A stretch of DNA of 64,000 nucleotides from Actinomycetes bacterium (GCA_025363815.1 JANYLB010000012.1:21122-85121), one strand, 5' to 3'; numbered from the stretch's first letter, positions 16,344 through 25,571 are shown. The notes: generated from the letters alone by a model not told the origin. Numbers and translations: made by a program.

Positions 16344-17542
16344 CAGACCTCCACTGGGGCTCCGTCGCGGGCACGCCGTGGCGGGAACTCCACCTTGAGC
16401 CGCTGACCGACGAGATGAGCGGCACCGACGTCACGGCGTTGGAGACTGTCGGGCAGGACCACGGCACGACGGTAGGCACCCACCGCGACGAGCAGCTCAT
16501 CGTTGCGACGACCGAGCTGGATCTCGCGCCGCTCGACTCCCGGCAACGGCAGCGAGAGCACGAGCGTGTCGCCGAGAACCTCCACCCGCATTGGATCCAC
16601 GGTCGCGAGCCGGGCGACGGGATCCCGCTCCGCGTAGAGCGTGGTACCGAAGCGGCGTAGTCGATCAACACCTACGAGCTCGGCCGGCGCGAGCTCTGCA
16701 GTCAGAATCGGCGCGGGTGCGAACGCGTCGCCGATCTCGATCAGGTGCTGAGCCTCGGCCGCGCGCCATTCGGTGAACCAGGGATCCGAGACTGCACTCG
16801 GGAGCAGCCGGTTCACGATCACCGCGTCGACGTGGTAGCCGAAGAGCGAGAGGTAGGTGAAGGTGCGACGGGCCTCGGCGACTACGAGACGCTCCGCGTT
16901 GACCACCATTCGGGCACTCGTGATCTGTGGATCGATCAGCAGCTCCCGAACTCCGTCGAGACGGGTCGAGAAACGCGCAACCGCGTCGAACACCTTGTCG
17001 GACGCTATCGGAACGCTCATCATCCGGGTGAGAAAAGGTCGCATAGCGCGCGTGATACCCCGCTGAGCGGGGAACACCCGGTCCATGTACCAGCCGATCA
17101 CGTCGGGGAGCGAGAGCAGCCGCAGAGTCTCGGCCGTGGGCGCGCAGTCGACGACGATGACGTCGTAGTCGCCTCCCGCGGCGAAGGCCTTGATGTCGGC
17201 GAGCGCGAAGACTTCGTCGAGACCGGGGATGACCGCGAGCTCCTCGGCTTCGACGGGCTCCGCGCCGGCCCAGTCGAAAAGGGCCACGAGATACTCCCGG
17301 ACGGCATCCCATGCCGATTCGAGACGGACCCTGGCATCGAGCTGGATGCCGTGCAGACCCGCTGCGATCGGCGCGACCGCGTCACCCAGGGGAACGTCGT
17401 ACGCGTCGGCGAGCGAATGGGCCGGGTCGGTCGAGCAGACAACGGTGCGCAGGCCGGCGTCGGCCGCGCGCAACGCGGTTGCCGCCGCCACTGTCGTCTT
17501 GCCGACTCCTCCCTTGCCGGTGAAGAGGAGGATTCGCGTCAA
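16343..17542 (-). CDS. ArsA/Get3-like ATPase with C-terminal HSP20-like domain
   Basis: A 399-residue P-loop ATPase of the ArsA/GET3 class. The deviant Walker A is GKGGVGKTT (residues 9-17), followed by STDPAHSLADAY, and DVIVVDCAPTAETLRLLSLP is the Walker B and switch region. The last 80 residues (VEVLGDTLVLSLPLPGVERREIQLGRRNDELLV) form an alpha-crystallin-like domain seen in actinobacterial ArsA paralogues. There is no arsenite efflux gene nearby, so metal resistance is unlikely. The start is TTG at 17542, overlapping the stop of the SRPBCC gene. Neighbours match the Rv2184c-Rv2188c region of M. tuberculosis. Confidence 0.82.
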   Translation of the reverse strand: MTRILLFTGKGGVGKTTVAAATALRAADAGLRTVVCSTDPAHSLADAYDVPLGDAVAPIAAGLHGIQLDARVRLESAWDAVREYLVALFDWAGAEPVEAEELAVIPGLDEVFALADIKAFAAGGDYDVIVVDCAPTAETLRLLSLPDVIGWYMDRVFPAQRGITRAMRPFLTRMMSVPIASDKVFDAVARFSTRLDGVRELLIDPQITSARMVVNAERLVVAEARRTFTYLSLFGYHVDAVIVNRLLPSAVSDPWFTEWRAAEAQHLIEIGDAFAPAPILTAELAPAELVGVDRLRRFGTTLYAERDPVARLATVDPMRVEVLGDTLVLSLPLPGVERREIQLGRRNDELLVAVGAYRRAVVLPDSLQRRDVGAAHLVGQRLKVEFPPRRARDGAPVEV

Positions 17543-17991
17543 GTCGACGCCTTGTTGATCCGCTCGATCTCCTTTTTCAGCTCACGCAGCGCGGTACCCA
17601 TGATCATCCCCGCGGCGCGGCGCTTGATGAGGCCGGGAAGCGGCGCCGAGAGATCGACCGTGAGGTCGTAGTCGACCCGCGTTCCGTCGCCTTCGGGTTC
17701 AAAATGATAGGAACCGTCGAGGCGGCGGAGCATGTCGCCCTCAACCAGCTTCCACGACACCGACTCCGGCGCGCCCGAGTACTCGTACGCCAACGTGTAG
17801 TGGAAGCTCTTGCCGAGCCCCGCAGCTCGGTACTCGACCTGCAGCGCGCGACCGCCCTCGTCGCGCTTGAGAATCGTCGCCTGCTTCACGTCGCGCGCCC
17901 ATTCCGGGTACTTCTCGAAATCGATGACGACCTCGTAGCACCCCTGCGGTGATGCAGCGACGCTGATCCGTTCATTCGCCTGCTCGGCCAC
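17539..17991 (-). CDS. SRPBCC/polyketide-cyclase-like lipid-binding protein
   Basis: A 150-residue START-like helix-grip protein: ISVAASPQGCYEVVIDFEKYPEWARDVKQATIL at the N-terminus, a strand-rich middle, and a long C-terminal helix with LIKRRAAGMIMGTALRELKKEIE. Such proteins bind hydrophobic ligands in a central pocket. The start is GTG 17991, 20 bp inside the membrane protein gene upstream, and its stop overlaps the ArsA-like gene. It corresponds in position to Rv2185c. Ligand unknown. Confidence 0.78.
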   Translation of the reverse strand: MAEQANERISVAASPQGCYEVVIDFEKYPEWARDVKQATILKRDEGGRALQVEYRAAGLGKSFHYTLAYEYSGAPESVSWKLVEGDMLRRLDGSYHFEPEGDGTRVDYDLTVDLSAPLPGLIKRRAAGMIMGTALRELKKEIERINKAST

Positions 17992-18511
17992 CCGCTCTCC
18001 CTTCTCGTCGTCCCCGCTCGCCCGCGCTCCGTGCCATCTTGGAACGGGCCGGCCGAACCGTCGTCGACTCGCGTGCCGGGAACGTTCCGTGCCGGGCCGC
18101 CCACATACCGGCAAGGCCGAGAGGGAGCATAGGGACCAGGAACCCCGCGGGGGCGCGAAACCCGGTCGTCGCCGCGATGAGGACCGCGAGACCCAATGCT
18201 CCGAACAGGTGCTTCTTCGTCGCGCTCGGTGCCGAACCCTGCAGGAGAAACAGGTTTGCGACCGAGACATCGTCGCCGCGAGCGCTTCGTACCAGGCCCA
18301 GCCCGAAGGCGTAGGTCCAGACGCCGAGCGACGCGAGGAACAACCCCACGGCCACGATCACCGATACCGGATCGAGGGCGGTCATGCCCAGAGCCACGGG
18401 GATCGCGGTCACCGCGAATAGCGCGTCGGCAGCCCAGGAGACCTCGATCACCCGTCGACCATCCACAACCGCTGCGCTCACTCTCCGGGCCGGGTCACCG
18501 TCGCCAGTCAA
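17972..18511 (-). CDS. Small integral membrane protein
   Basis: A 179-residue protein with about four transmembrane helices (ADALFAVTAIPVALGMTAL, VIVAVGLFLASLGVWTYAFGLGLV, LFGALGLAVLIAATTG, FLVPMLPLGLAGMWAA) and a basic cytoplasmic tail. The longest start is TTG at 18511; a GTG about ten codons later is possible. It overlaps the SRPBCC gene by 20 bp and lies in the pimB-arsA-like block. I do not recognise a function. Confidence 0.65.
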   Translation of the reverse strand: MTGDGDPARRVSAAVVDGRRVIEVSWAADALFAVTAIPVALGMTALDPVSVIVAVGLFLASLGVWTYAFGLGLVRSARGDDVSVANLFLLQGSAPSATKKHLFGALGLAVLIAATTGFRAPAGFLVPMLPLGLAGMWAARHGTFPARESTTVRPARSKMARSAGERGRREGRAGGRAGE

Positions 18512-18550
18512 CCTGTCCGCTCCGTTCGCTCCACATCACCAAGGTAATGC

Positions 18551-19687
18551 TCAGGGGGTGAGGAACGGCAACGCATCCACCGCGCCGCCGGCGACGGGTT
18601 TCAGGCGGGCGGCGAGGGTGTCGTAGGAGAAGTCGGCTACAGCACGCGCCCGGGCCGCGGCCCCGAAGCGATGGCGAGTGGACTCGTCTCCGAGCAGGGT
18701 CAAGAGGGCCCGGCGGACCTCGCCGACAGAGTGCGGATCGACCACGAACCCGGTCTCGCCGTCGACGACCGCTTCGTGCGATCCCCCGCTCCGACCGGCA
18801 ACCGAAGGAACGCCACACGCGGCTGCCTCGAGGAAGACGATCCCGAATCCCTCCGCCTCCAGGCCGAGCCACCGATCCCGGCACGCCATCGCGAACACAT
18901 CGGCACTGGCGTACAGCGCGGGCAGATCAACTTCGGGAACCCGACCGAGGAACCGAACTCGGCCGCCAACCCCCCTACGGGTCACCCGCGACTCGAGCCG
19001 AGCGCGATCTCGGCCGGCTCCGGCGATGGCGAGCTGCACCGAGGCATCGATACCCGCCATCGCGTCGATCACGACGTCGAAGCCCTTGCGCGGCACCAGC
19101 CGGCTGGTTCCAACCACCAGGGGCCGGAACGGGTCGAGGCCAAACCGCCGGCGGGTCGCGGCCCGCGCCCCGGAGTCGAGGGGCTTGAACCGAGTGATGT
19201 CGATTCCGGGTGGGATCACGAGGCCGCGAACCGGCCGGCCGGCGGCGTGGCGCACCTCGCGTGCCGGGTACTCCCCCGCCGCGATAATCCCGTCGGCCGC
19301 GCGCAGCACCCCTCTGGCCGCGAGATTGGGCCCTGGGATCCGACCCGGAAGCGTGATCTCCGCGCCGTGGGCGATCACAAGATGCGGCGCCGATGCCAGG
19401 CTTCGACCGACAATGCCGAGCGGCAGCATCGGGTCGATGAAGATCGCCGCGGCCCCGATGTCGCGGGCGAGCGCGTCTATGCGCGCCGCCACGCCGGGTC
19501 GCGGCAGCAGAACGGATCGGGTGATCCGCTCGATGGGGAACGTCTGCGCCGAGTCGAATGCGGCGGCGCCGCCGTAGGAAGTGGTGAGGACCGTCGTGTC
19601 GGGCAGCCGCCGGAACAGCTCGTACAGGTACGACTGGATCCCGCCGAACTTGGGCGGAAAGTCATTGGTGACGAGCAGCGAGCTCAC
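18551..19687 (-). CDS. pimB: GT4 glycosyltransferase, PimB'-like mannosyltransferase
   Basis: A 378-residue GT-B glycosyltransferase. It opens SSLLVTNDFPPKFGGIQSYLYEL, the hallmark of PimB', which adds the second mannose to phosphatidylinositol monomannoside. The C-terminal donor site has EGFGIVFLEAAACGVPSVAG with the EX7E glutamates. VIPPGIDITRFKPL and GTSRLVPRKGFD also fit. The GTG at 19687 begins the domain directly. PimB' works on the inner leaflet with GDP-mannose. Location next to the ArsA-like and SRPBCC genes matches mycobacterial order. Other GT4 roles cannot be fully excluded. Confidence 0.82.
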   Translation of the reverse strand: MSSLLVTNDFPPKFGGIQSYLYELFRRLPDTTVLTTSYGGAAAFDSAQTFPIERITRSVLLPRPGVAARIDALARDIGAAAIFIDPMLPLGIVGRSLASAPHLVIAHGAEITLPGRIPGPNLAARGVLRAADGIIAAGEYPAREVRHAAGRPVRGLVIPPGIDITRFKPLDSGARAATRRRFGLDPFRPLVVGTSRLVPRKGFDVVIDAMAGIDASVQLAIAGAGRDRARLESRVTRRGVGGRVRFLGRVPEVDLPALYASADVFAMACRDRWLGLEAEGFGIVFLEAAACGVPSVAGRSGGSHEAVVDGETGFVVDPHSVGEVRRALLTLLGDESTRHRFGAAARARAVADFSYDTLAARLKPVAGGAVDALPFLTP

Positions 19688-19748
19688 TCGTTCGGATGCT
19701 CTCGTCGGACCCCAACTCTGACGTTGCCAGAACGAGTTTGATCTGGCT

Positions 19749-21008
19749 TCATGGCGGATCGGGCTCGAGGTATTGCTGGGCCAGCTTGGCAGCCTCGTGG
19801 TCGCGTGGCGCAGCACCACGGGTCCGCGGGTCGATGCCGCTGCGTAGCAGCACGAGCCCGCCAATCGCAAAGACAGCACCTCCGGCAAACGCCCAGCGAT
19901 ACCCACCAACGGCCGCGATGGCGCCGAGAATAAACGCGCCGAGGCCCTGAGAGAGATCGAAGAAGCTGCTCATCGTGCCCACGACCGACGACCGTTCCGC
20001 CTCGCTCACGCCGGTGAGCGCGAGGGTCATGATCGCGGGATACAGCAACGACATCCCCGACGCGAACACGATGGTCCCGACGATCAAGCCGATGACGCTC
20101 GGCCACGCTGCGATGACGAGCATCCCCAACGCGCCCACCCCGGTGGCCCACGTCCCTGCACGGCGCGGGCCGAGGCGATCCGGCAGCCGCGCGCCGACCA
20201 TCCGGATGACCAGGATCAGCGCTCCGTAGAGGAAGAGGATGCCGCTCGAGTCGCTGAGCCCGATGTCGGAAACGTAGAGCGGCACGAACGCAGCGAATCC
20301 CGCGAGGCTGACGAGACCGAGGAACAGCACCAGACCCGGCGCGAGGGCAGAACGGTTGATGAGCGGAGGCCGCTTCCCATCAGTCAACTCGGTCCGCAGC
20401 GCGACCACATCTCGGGTGCTCAACCCGATGATCGCCGCGAGCGCCGCCAGCCCGGCCGACACGAGCCAGACCGCGTCGAACCGATCGTTGCCGAGCAGAG
20501 TCTCGCCCAGAGCCGGCCCGAACGCGAGTCCGCCGTACACGGCGACCGACCAGTAGCTGATCGCCTCCCCCCGACGATCGGCGGGAGCGAGATCGGTGAC
20601 GAGCGTTCCCGCGCCGACGAAGAATGCGGCCTCGCCGACACCGCCGAGCACGCGCACCGCGAGCAACCCGGCAAAGTTCGTCGACCCCACGTAGAGCACA
20701 CCAGACAACGAGACCACCAGCGCACCGCCAACGATCAGCACGCGGCGTCCGAAGCGGTCGCCCATGCGACCGGCGAGCGGTCGCAGCAGCACCGCACCCA
20801 CCGAGAAAGCGCCGACGGCGACGCCGACCGCGACGCTCCCCCCGCCGAGACTGTGTTCGACGTAGATCGGCACGACGGGAAGCAGCATCCCCAGCGCGAG
20901 AAAATATGCGGCCCCTGCGCCGATCACGAGCATCAACCGACCGGTCAGCAGCCGTTCGCGACGCGGCGTCCCTGATGCGGGCACGGCGGGGATCTCAGCC
21001 ATCGACAT
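19749..21008 (-). CDS. MFS transporter
   Basis: A 419-residue major facilitator protein with 12 predicted helices. GRMGDRFGRR (about residues 81-90) is the loop 2-3 signature, and RLPDRLGPRRAG is the equivalent in the second half. The N-terminus is cytoplasmic. It looks like a drug or metabolite exporter, but substrate cannot be inferred. Its ATG overlaps the stop of the ferredoxin reductase gene by one base, so the two are cotranscribed. Confidence 0.8.
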   Translation of the reverse strand: MSMAEIPAVPASGTPRRERLLTGRLMLVIGAGAAYFLALGMLLPVVPIYVEHSLGGGSVAVGVAVGAFSVGAVLLRPLAGRMGDRFGRRVLIVGGALVVSLSGVLYVGSTNFAGLLAVRVLGGVGEAAFFVGAGTLVTDLAPADRRGEAISYWSVAVYGGLAFGPALGETLLGNDRFDAVWLVSAGLAALAAIIGLSTRDVVALRTELTDGKRPPLINRSALAPGLVLFLGLVSLAGFAAFVPLYVSDIGLSDSSGILFLYGALILVIRMVGARLPDRLGPRRAGTWATGVGALGMLVIAAWPSVIGLIVGTIVFASGMSLLYPAIMTLALTGVSEAERSSVVGTMSSFFDLSQGLGAFILGAIAAVGGYRWAFAGGAVFAIGGLVLLRSGIDPRTRGAAPRDHEAAKLAQQYLEPDPP

Positions 21009-22216
21009 CAGCCTGACGCGCGGGCATGCGCGAGCGCGTCGCGCAAGCTCGCCCGCTCGGAGATCATCTTGCGATACTGCATGAGTTGGCGAGCCCGACT
21101 GAATGCCAACGCGCCGACCAACCGGCCGCGGCGACCGAACAGGGCGACAAACTGGCGGCTGTCGAGCTCGCCGTGGGTTATCTCGAGATCATCAGACGGT
21201 CCGAAACGGCCCGCGCACTGGATCTTCACTCCGTATTGATCGGACCAGACAAACGGCACCGGAGCGAATCCCTCGACTTCGTCTCCGGCGGCCCGACGCA
21301 GCAGGCTCCGCGCCGCGAACACCCCCTGCTCGGCCGCGTTCGTCCAGTGTTCGAGGCGCATTACCTCGCCGTCGAAAAGCGCGTTCGGCCACCGGCAGAG
21401 GTCGCCGGCGGCGACGACTCCCGGCGCGGCATGCAGCGTCTCGTCGCACACCACGCCGTCGTCGAGAACCAGCCCGCAGGTCTCGAGCCAGCGGGTCTCC
21501 GGCACGACGCCGATCGCGACGATTAACACGTCACACGGGATCGTCGAACCGTCGCCAAGACGAATCCGCTCGACTCGGACATCGCCTTCGACCGCTTCGA
21601 AGCTCACGCCAAGGCGGAGGTCGACGCCTTCTTCGACCTGTATGGCCGCGAGGCGCGCGCCGATGCGCGTGCCGACGCCCCGCACCATCGGCTGGGGTAG
21701 GGCTTCGAGCACAGTCACTTCGAGGCCGCGCTTGCGACAGGTCGAAGCGACCTCCGATCCGATGAACCCCGCGCCGATCACCACCACGCGGGCGCCCATA
21801 TCGAGACGCTGTCTGATCGCGAGGCAGTCGTCGATCGTGCGCAACGTGAAGACGCCATCGAGCGCGGGAATCGACGGGAGGGTTCGGGGTGTCGATCCGG
21901 TCGCGATCACGAGTCCGTCGAAGGCCACCTTCGTCCCGCCTGCGAGCGCGAGCTCCTGCGTGGCGAGGTCGAGCCCCGTCGCCGCCGTTCCCAGCCGCAG
22001 CTCGAGATCGAGATCGTCGTACGGCTGCTTGCGCAGGACCGTCCGGTCGTGCTCCCACTCCCCCGCGAGCAGCTCCTTGGACAGAGGAGGCCGGTCGTAG
22101 GGCAGATGCGGCTCGGCGCCAACGAGAACGAGGCGGCCGGTGAACCCCTCGTGGCGCAGGGTTTCGACGGCCCTAAGGCCCGCAAGGGACGCGCCGACGA
22201 CAGCGATGGTATTCAT
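21008..22216 (-). CDS. Ferredoxin-NAD(P)H reductase (FAD, rubredoxin-reductase type)
   Basis: A 402-residue flavoprotein. Two dinucleotide folds are visible: VGASLAGLRAVETLR at the N-terminus for FAD and VVVIGAGFIGSEVASTCRKRGLEVTVLE in the middle for NAD(P)H. CDVLIVAIGVVPETRWLE is the family's central region. Such enzymes pass electrons from NAD(P)H to small ferredoxins for P450s or Rieske oxygenases. The gene for a 3Fe-4S ferredoxin lies 31 bp upstream on the same strand. ATG 22216 is preferred over TTG 22219. The oxygenase partner is not adjacent. Confidence 0.87.
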   Translation of the reverse strand: MNTIAVVGASLAGLRAVETLRHEGFTGRLVLVGAEPHLPYDRPPLSKELLAGEWEHDRTVLRKQPYDDLDLELRLGTAATGLDLATQELALAGGTKVAFDGLVIATGSTPRTLPSIPALDGVFTLRTIDDCLAIRQRLDMGARVVVIGAGFIGSEVASTCRKRGLEVTVLEALPQPMVRGVGTRIGARLAAIQVEEGVDLRLGVSFEAVEGDVRVERIRLGDGSTIPCDVLIVAIGVVPETRWLETCGLVLDDGVVCDETLHAAPGVVAAGDLCRWPNALFDGEVMRLEHWTNAAEQGVFAARSLLRRAAGDEVEGFAPVPFVWSDQYGVKIQCAGRFGPSDDLEITHGELDSRQFVALFGRRGRLVGALAFSRARQLMQYRKMISERASLRDALAHARASG

Positions 22217-22247
22217 CAATTTTGTTCCACTCGCTACGACGTCCGGA

Positions 22248-22439
22248 TCAGCCCTCGAGCGATATGGCCTGGGTCGGGCACATCCGGACGGCTTCCTCGA
22301 CCAGTGCCCGCTTATCCTCCGGTGGCTCCTCCTGGAGCACGTAGAGGAAGTTGTCGTCGCGCACCTCGAAGATGTCGGGGGCGATACCCATGCACACCGC
22401 GTTGCTCGTGCACTTCTCGAAGTCGACGACGATCTTCAT
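22248..22439 (-). CDS. [3Fe-4S] ferredoxin, P450-type
   Basis: A 63-residue ferredoxin with three ligating cysteines: CTSNAVC (C10, C16) and CPTQA near the end. The missing fourth Cys marks a 3Fe-4S cluster, as in ferredoxins that feed actinobacterial cytochromes P450. AGGAGGT precedes the ATG. It is followed by its reductase, forming a complete electron-transfer module. No P450 gene occurs in the window. A CTGAC-type palindrome lies 76 bp upstream, between it and the divergent synthetase operon. Confidence 0.9.
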   Translation of the reverse strand: MKIVVDFEKCTSNAVCMGIAPDIFEVRDDNFLYVLQEEPPEDKRALVEEAVRMCPTQAISLEG

Positions 22440-22514
22440 CCCGGAGGACCTCCTAGTTCCAGTGCACTCGGCGGCCGTCCGGGTGCGCCCGCACCCTACC
22501 CGGTGATAAGAAAC

Positions 22515-22530
22515 CTGACGTTCTTGTCAT
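22515..22530. promoter_or_regulatory. CTGAC-N6-GTCAT palindrome before the synthetase operon
   Basis: CTGACGTTCTTGTCAT keeps the TGAC-N6-GTCA core of the motif family. It ends 24 bp before the ATG at 22555 and lies in the divergent region with the ferredoxin gene. Confidence 0.45.
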
Positions 22531-22554
22531 ACACCAGTGGTTCTGGGAGCCTGC

Positions 22555-24723
22555 ATGTCCGAACGCAACCTGCCGGTCGACGTCTCCGGACGGGCGCTCG
22601 CGCTACGCGACGTCGATCTCGATGTCTTCCTGCACCCGAAGACCATCGCGGTCATCGGGGCCTCCGAGCAGTCGCGTAAGCCGAACACCGCGATGACCGC
22701 CAAGTTCGAGGCTTGGGCCAGAGTGCACGGCGCGACGTTCTACCCGGTGCACCCCGAGTACGAGACCGTGCTCGGGCACCCGGTCTACCGCTCCGTCTTC
22801 GACATCCCCGGTGAGCTCGACCTCGCGATCGTTCTCACCGGACGCGCGGTCGAAACCTTCGAGCAGGTGCTGGCACGCAAAGCCAAGTTCGCGGTGATCT
22901 TCGCGGCCGGGTTCTCCGAGACGGGCAAAGAGGGCGAGAAGCTCGAGCAGCGTCTCACCGATCTCGTCGAGGCGGGCGACGTCCGGCTTCTCGGGCCGAA
23001 CACCAACCTCAACGCGTTCGAGACCTTCCGCGACGACCTCGAGGGCCCGTCGATCGCGCTCATCACCCAGTCCGGCCACCAGGGCCGTCCGGTGTTCCAG
23101 GGTCAAGAGCTCGGGATGCGGATCACCCACTGGGCGCCCACCGGCAACGAGGTCGACCTCGAGTTCGCCGACTTTTGCCGGTACTTCGCCGACCAGCCCG
23201 AGGTCGGGGTGATCGCCTGCTACATCGAGGGGTTCAAGGACGGCCGCTCTTTGATGCTGGCAGCAGATCATGCCGCGAAGCTCCAGAAGCCGATCGTGAT
23301 GGTGAAGGTCGGTCGCACCGACGAAGGTCGATCGATGGCGCAGAGCCACACCGGCCACCTGACCGGCTCCGACGCGATCACCGACGCGGTCTTCACCGAG
23401 TTCGGCGTCACCCGCGTCGACGGCCTCGATGAGCTGCTCGAGGTATCGGCCGCGCTCGCCCGCACCCGTCCAGTCGATGGACCGCCGAAGTGGTCCAAGG
23501 CCGGCCCCGGGGTGTGCGTCTACGCCATCTCCGGTGGTACCGGCGCGCACATGGCCGACATGGTCGCGGCCGCGGGCCTCCGACTCCCCCACCTCACGAA
23601 GCCGACACAACTGGCGTTGCACGACGGCCTGATCCCTCCATACCTGCGAGTCAGCAACCCTGTCGACTCCGGCGGACCGCCGGTTGCCGACCGGCGCGGC
23701 CGTCAGATCATCGACGCGATCCTCGCCGACAAGAACGTCGACATCCTCGTGGTGCCCATCACCGGCGCTGTCGTCACGTTCAGCGACCCGTTCACCCGTG
23801 ACCTGATCGCCGCGGCAGAGACGACCGACAAGCCGATCTTCGTCATCTGGGGATCGCCGCCCGGCACCGACGACACCTACTACCGACGCCTCCTCGACGG
23901 TGGGTTGCCGACCTTTCGCACCTTCGGGAACTGCGTCGCCGCGATCCGCGCCTACGCCGACTACTGGACGTTCGCCCGACGGTACCGGTCACCATTCCGC
24001 GACGCGCCGCTCGAGCAGTCGGCGTCAGCAGGAAAGGCTCGCAAGATCCTCGCAGAGGCCGCGCCCGGCGAGGCGTTGTCTGAGCACAAATCGAAGCAGC
24101 TGCTCAAGTCCTACGGGATCAAGTCGAGTCGCGACGTGTTGTGCATCTCCGCCGCGGCCGCGGCCAAAGCCGCCGCCTCGCTCAGCTACCCGGTCGTCAT
24201 GAAGATCTCGTCGCCCGACCTGACCCACAAGAGCGAGCTCGGGCTCGTGAAGGTCGGCATCGGCTCGGCCCGCGACGTGCGCACCGCGTACGACGACTTG
24301 ATCCGCAAGGCCAAACGGGTGGGCGGAAAGGCGGCGCGTCTAGAAGGGGTGCTCGTTTGCGAGCAAGTCGGCGGCGGCGTCGAGGTCGTCGTGGGTGTAT
24401 CGCACGACGACCTGTTCGGCCCGGTCGTTATGGCCGGCCTCGGTGGAGTGTTCGTCGAGGTCCTCAAAGACGTCACATTCCGTGTTCCTCCGTTCCCCCG
24501 AGCCGAGGCCGGGCGGATGCTGCGCGAGCTCAAAGGGTTCCCGATGCTCGAGGGCGTCCGGGGCGCCGCCCCCGCCGATCTCGAAGCCCTGCTCGACGTC
24601 CTCATGAATGTGCAACGACTCGCGCTCGATCTCAGCGGTGAGATCACCGAGCTCGACATCAATCCGATCGTCGTGAAACCTCGCGGCGCCGTAGCCCTCG
24701 ACGCATTGGTGGTTCGCGCATGA
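22555..24723 (+). CDS. ADP-forming acyl-CoA synthetase (fused subunits)
   Basis: A 722-residue NDP-forming acyl-CoA synthetase with alpha and beta parts fused. An N-terminal CoA-binding domain (HPKTIAVIGASEQSRKP, residues about 27-43) is followed by a ligase domain with AQSHTG, whose His265 is the likely phosphorylated residue. An ATP-grasp domain fills the C-terminus (SYPVVMKISSPDLTHKSELGLVKVG, then GVEVVVGVSHDDLFGPVVMAGLGG). It makes acyl-CoA, ADP and phosphate from an acid, CoA and ATP. The ATG at 22555 has GGGAG upstream. It leads an operon with enoyl-CoA hydratase, thiolase-like and DUF35 genes, so a lipid or steroid acid is plausible. Confidence 0.85.
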   Translation: MSERNLPVDVSGRALALRDVDLDVFLHPKTIAVIGASEQSRKPNTAMTAKFEAWARVHGATFYPVHPEYETVLGHPVYRSVFDIPGELDLAIVLTGRAVETFEQVLARKAKFAVIFAAGFSETGKEGEKLEQRLTDLVEAGDVRLLGPNTNLNAFETFRDDLEGPSIALITQSGHQGRPVFQGQELGMRITHWAPTGNEVDLEFADFCRYFADQPEVGVIACYIEGFKDGRSLMLAADHAAKLQKPIVMVKVGRTDEGRSMAQSHTGHLTGSDAITDAVFTEFGVTRVDGLDELLEVSAALARTRPVDGPPKWSKAGPGVCVYAISGGTGAHMADMVAAAGLRLPHLTKPTQLALHDGLIPPYLRVSNPVDSGGPPVADRRGRQIIDAILADKNVDILVVPITGAVVTFSDPFTRDLIAAAETTDKPIFVIWGSPPGTDDTYYRRLLDGGLPTFRTFGNCVAAIRAYADYWTFARRYRSPFRDAPLEQSASAGKARKILAEAAPGEALSEHKSKQLLKSYGIKSSRDVLCISAAAAAKAAASLSYPVVMKISSPDLTHKSELGLVKVGIGSARDVRTAYDDLIRKAKRVGGKAARLEGVLVCEQVGGGVEVVVGVSHDDLFGPVVMAGLGGVFVEVLKDVTFRVPPFPRAEAGRMLRELKGFPMLEGVRGAAPADLEALLDVLMNVQRLALDLSGEITELDINPIVVKPRGAVALDALVVRA

Positions 24724-25568
24724 GCGCCGACAGTTCTCCCGATTTCGACAAGTTGGCCGACGAAGAGCTCATCGCCGAGCACTCCGGCGGGGTGCTGCGC
24801 CTCACCATCAATCGGGTCGAGAAGGGCAACGCGATCCCGTGGTATGTGCGCGAGCGGCTGATCCAGCACTTCCTCGACGCGCACGTGGATCTCGCGGTGC
24901 GTTGTGTCGTGCTCAGCGCCACGGGCGAACGCCACTTCTGCACCGGCGCCGACCTGAGCGTTCCGAACCCGATGGTCAAGACGCCCGACGGCGCGCCCGA
25001 CCGCCCTGTCGGCGTAGCCACCAACATGATGCGCCGCGGCTTCGAACGTCTGATGGAGACGATCCTCGACTGCCAGAAGCCGGTGATCGTCGCCCTGAAC
25101 GGCACCGCCGCCGGCGGCGGCTCACTGCTCGCCCTCGCCGCCGATCTCGTCATCGCGGCCGACACCGCCCGCATCATCCAGGTGTTCGTGCGCCGAGGTC
25201 TCGTTCCCGATGGCGGAGTGGCCTACCTGCTTCCCCGGCTTGTCGGAATGCACAAGGCCAAGGAGCTCCTGTTCTTCGGTGACGACCTCTCGGCCGTAGA
25301 CGCGGAACGCCTCGGCATCGTGAACAAGGTCGTTCCGGCCGCCGAGCTGCGGGCCGCAACCGACGAATGGGCGACGCGCCTCGCCGACGGGCCGACGAAG
25401 GCGATCGGTTGGTCGAAGCACCTTCTCAATCTCGCGTTCGAGGTACCCCGCTCGCAGCACCTGGAGACCGAGGCGACCCTCGTGGAGATGAACACCCACA
25501 CCGAAGACTCGAAGGAGGGTGTCGCTTCGTTCATGGAGCGGCGCCAGCCGACCTGGCAGGGCTGGTAG
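24720..25568 (+). CDS. Enoyl-CoA hydratase/isomerase family protein
   Basis: A crotonase-fold protein of 282 residues. HFCTGADLSV and ALNGTAAGGGSLLALAADLVIAA form the two oxyanion-hole regions, and VPDGGVAYLLPRLVGMHKAKELLF follows. The second catalytic Glu position reads as Asp/Gly, so hydratase activity needs checking. It begins inside the stop of the synthetase gene (ATGA). It probably acts on the CoA ester made by that synthetase. Confidence 0.82.
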   Translation: MSADSSPDFDKLADEELIAEHSGGVLRLTINRVEKGNAIPWYVRERLIQHFLDAHVDLAVRCVVLSATGERHFCTGADLSVPNPMVKTPDGAPDRPVGVATNMMRRGFERLMETILDCQKPVIVALNGTAAGGGSLLALAADLVIAADTARIIQVFVRRGLVPDGGVAYLLPRLVGMHKAKELLFFGDDLSAVDAERLGIVNKVVPAAELRAATDEWATRLADGPTKAIGWSKHLLNLAFEVPRSQHLETEATLVEMNTHTEDSKEGVASFMERRQPTWQGW

Positions 25569-25571
25569 TCG

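Noticed and set aside
19728..19741. CAGAACGAGTTTGA, a KstR-like sequence before the PimB-like gene
   Set aside because: It misses the first consensus base and lies at a cell-envelope gene with no steroid role, so I treat it as chance.
18671..19741. Long open frame antisense to the PimB-like gene
   Set aside because: Low-complexity Arg/Pro-rich translation with no family features, opposite a clear glycosyltransferase.
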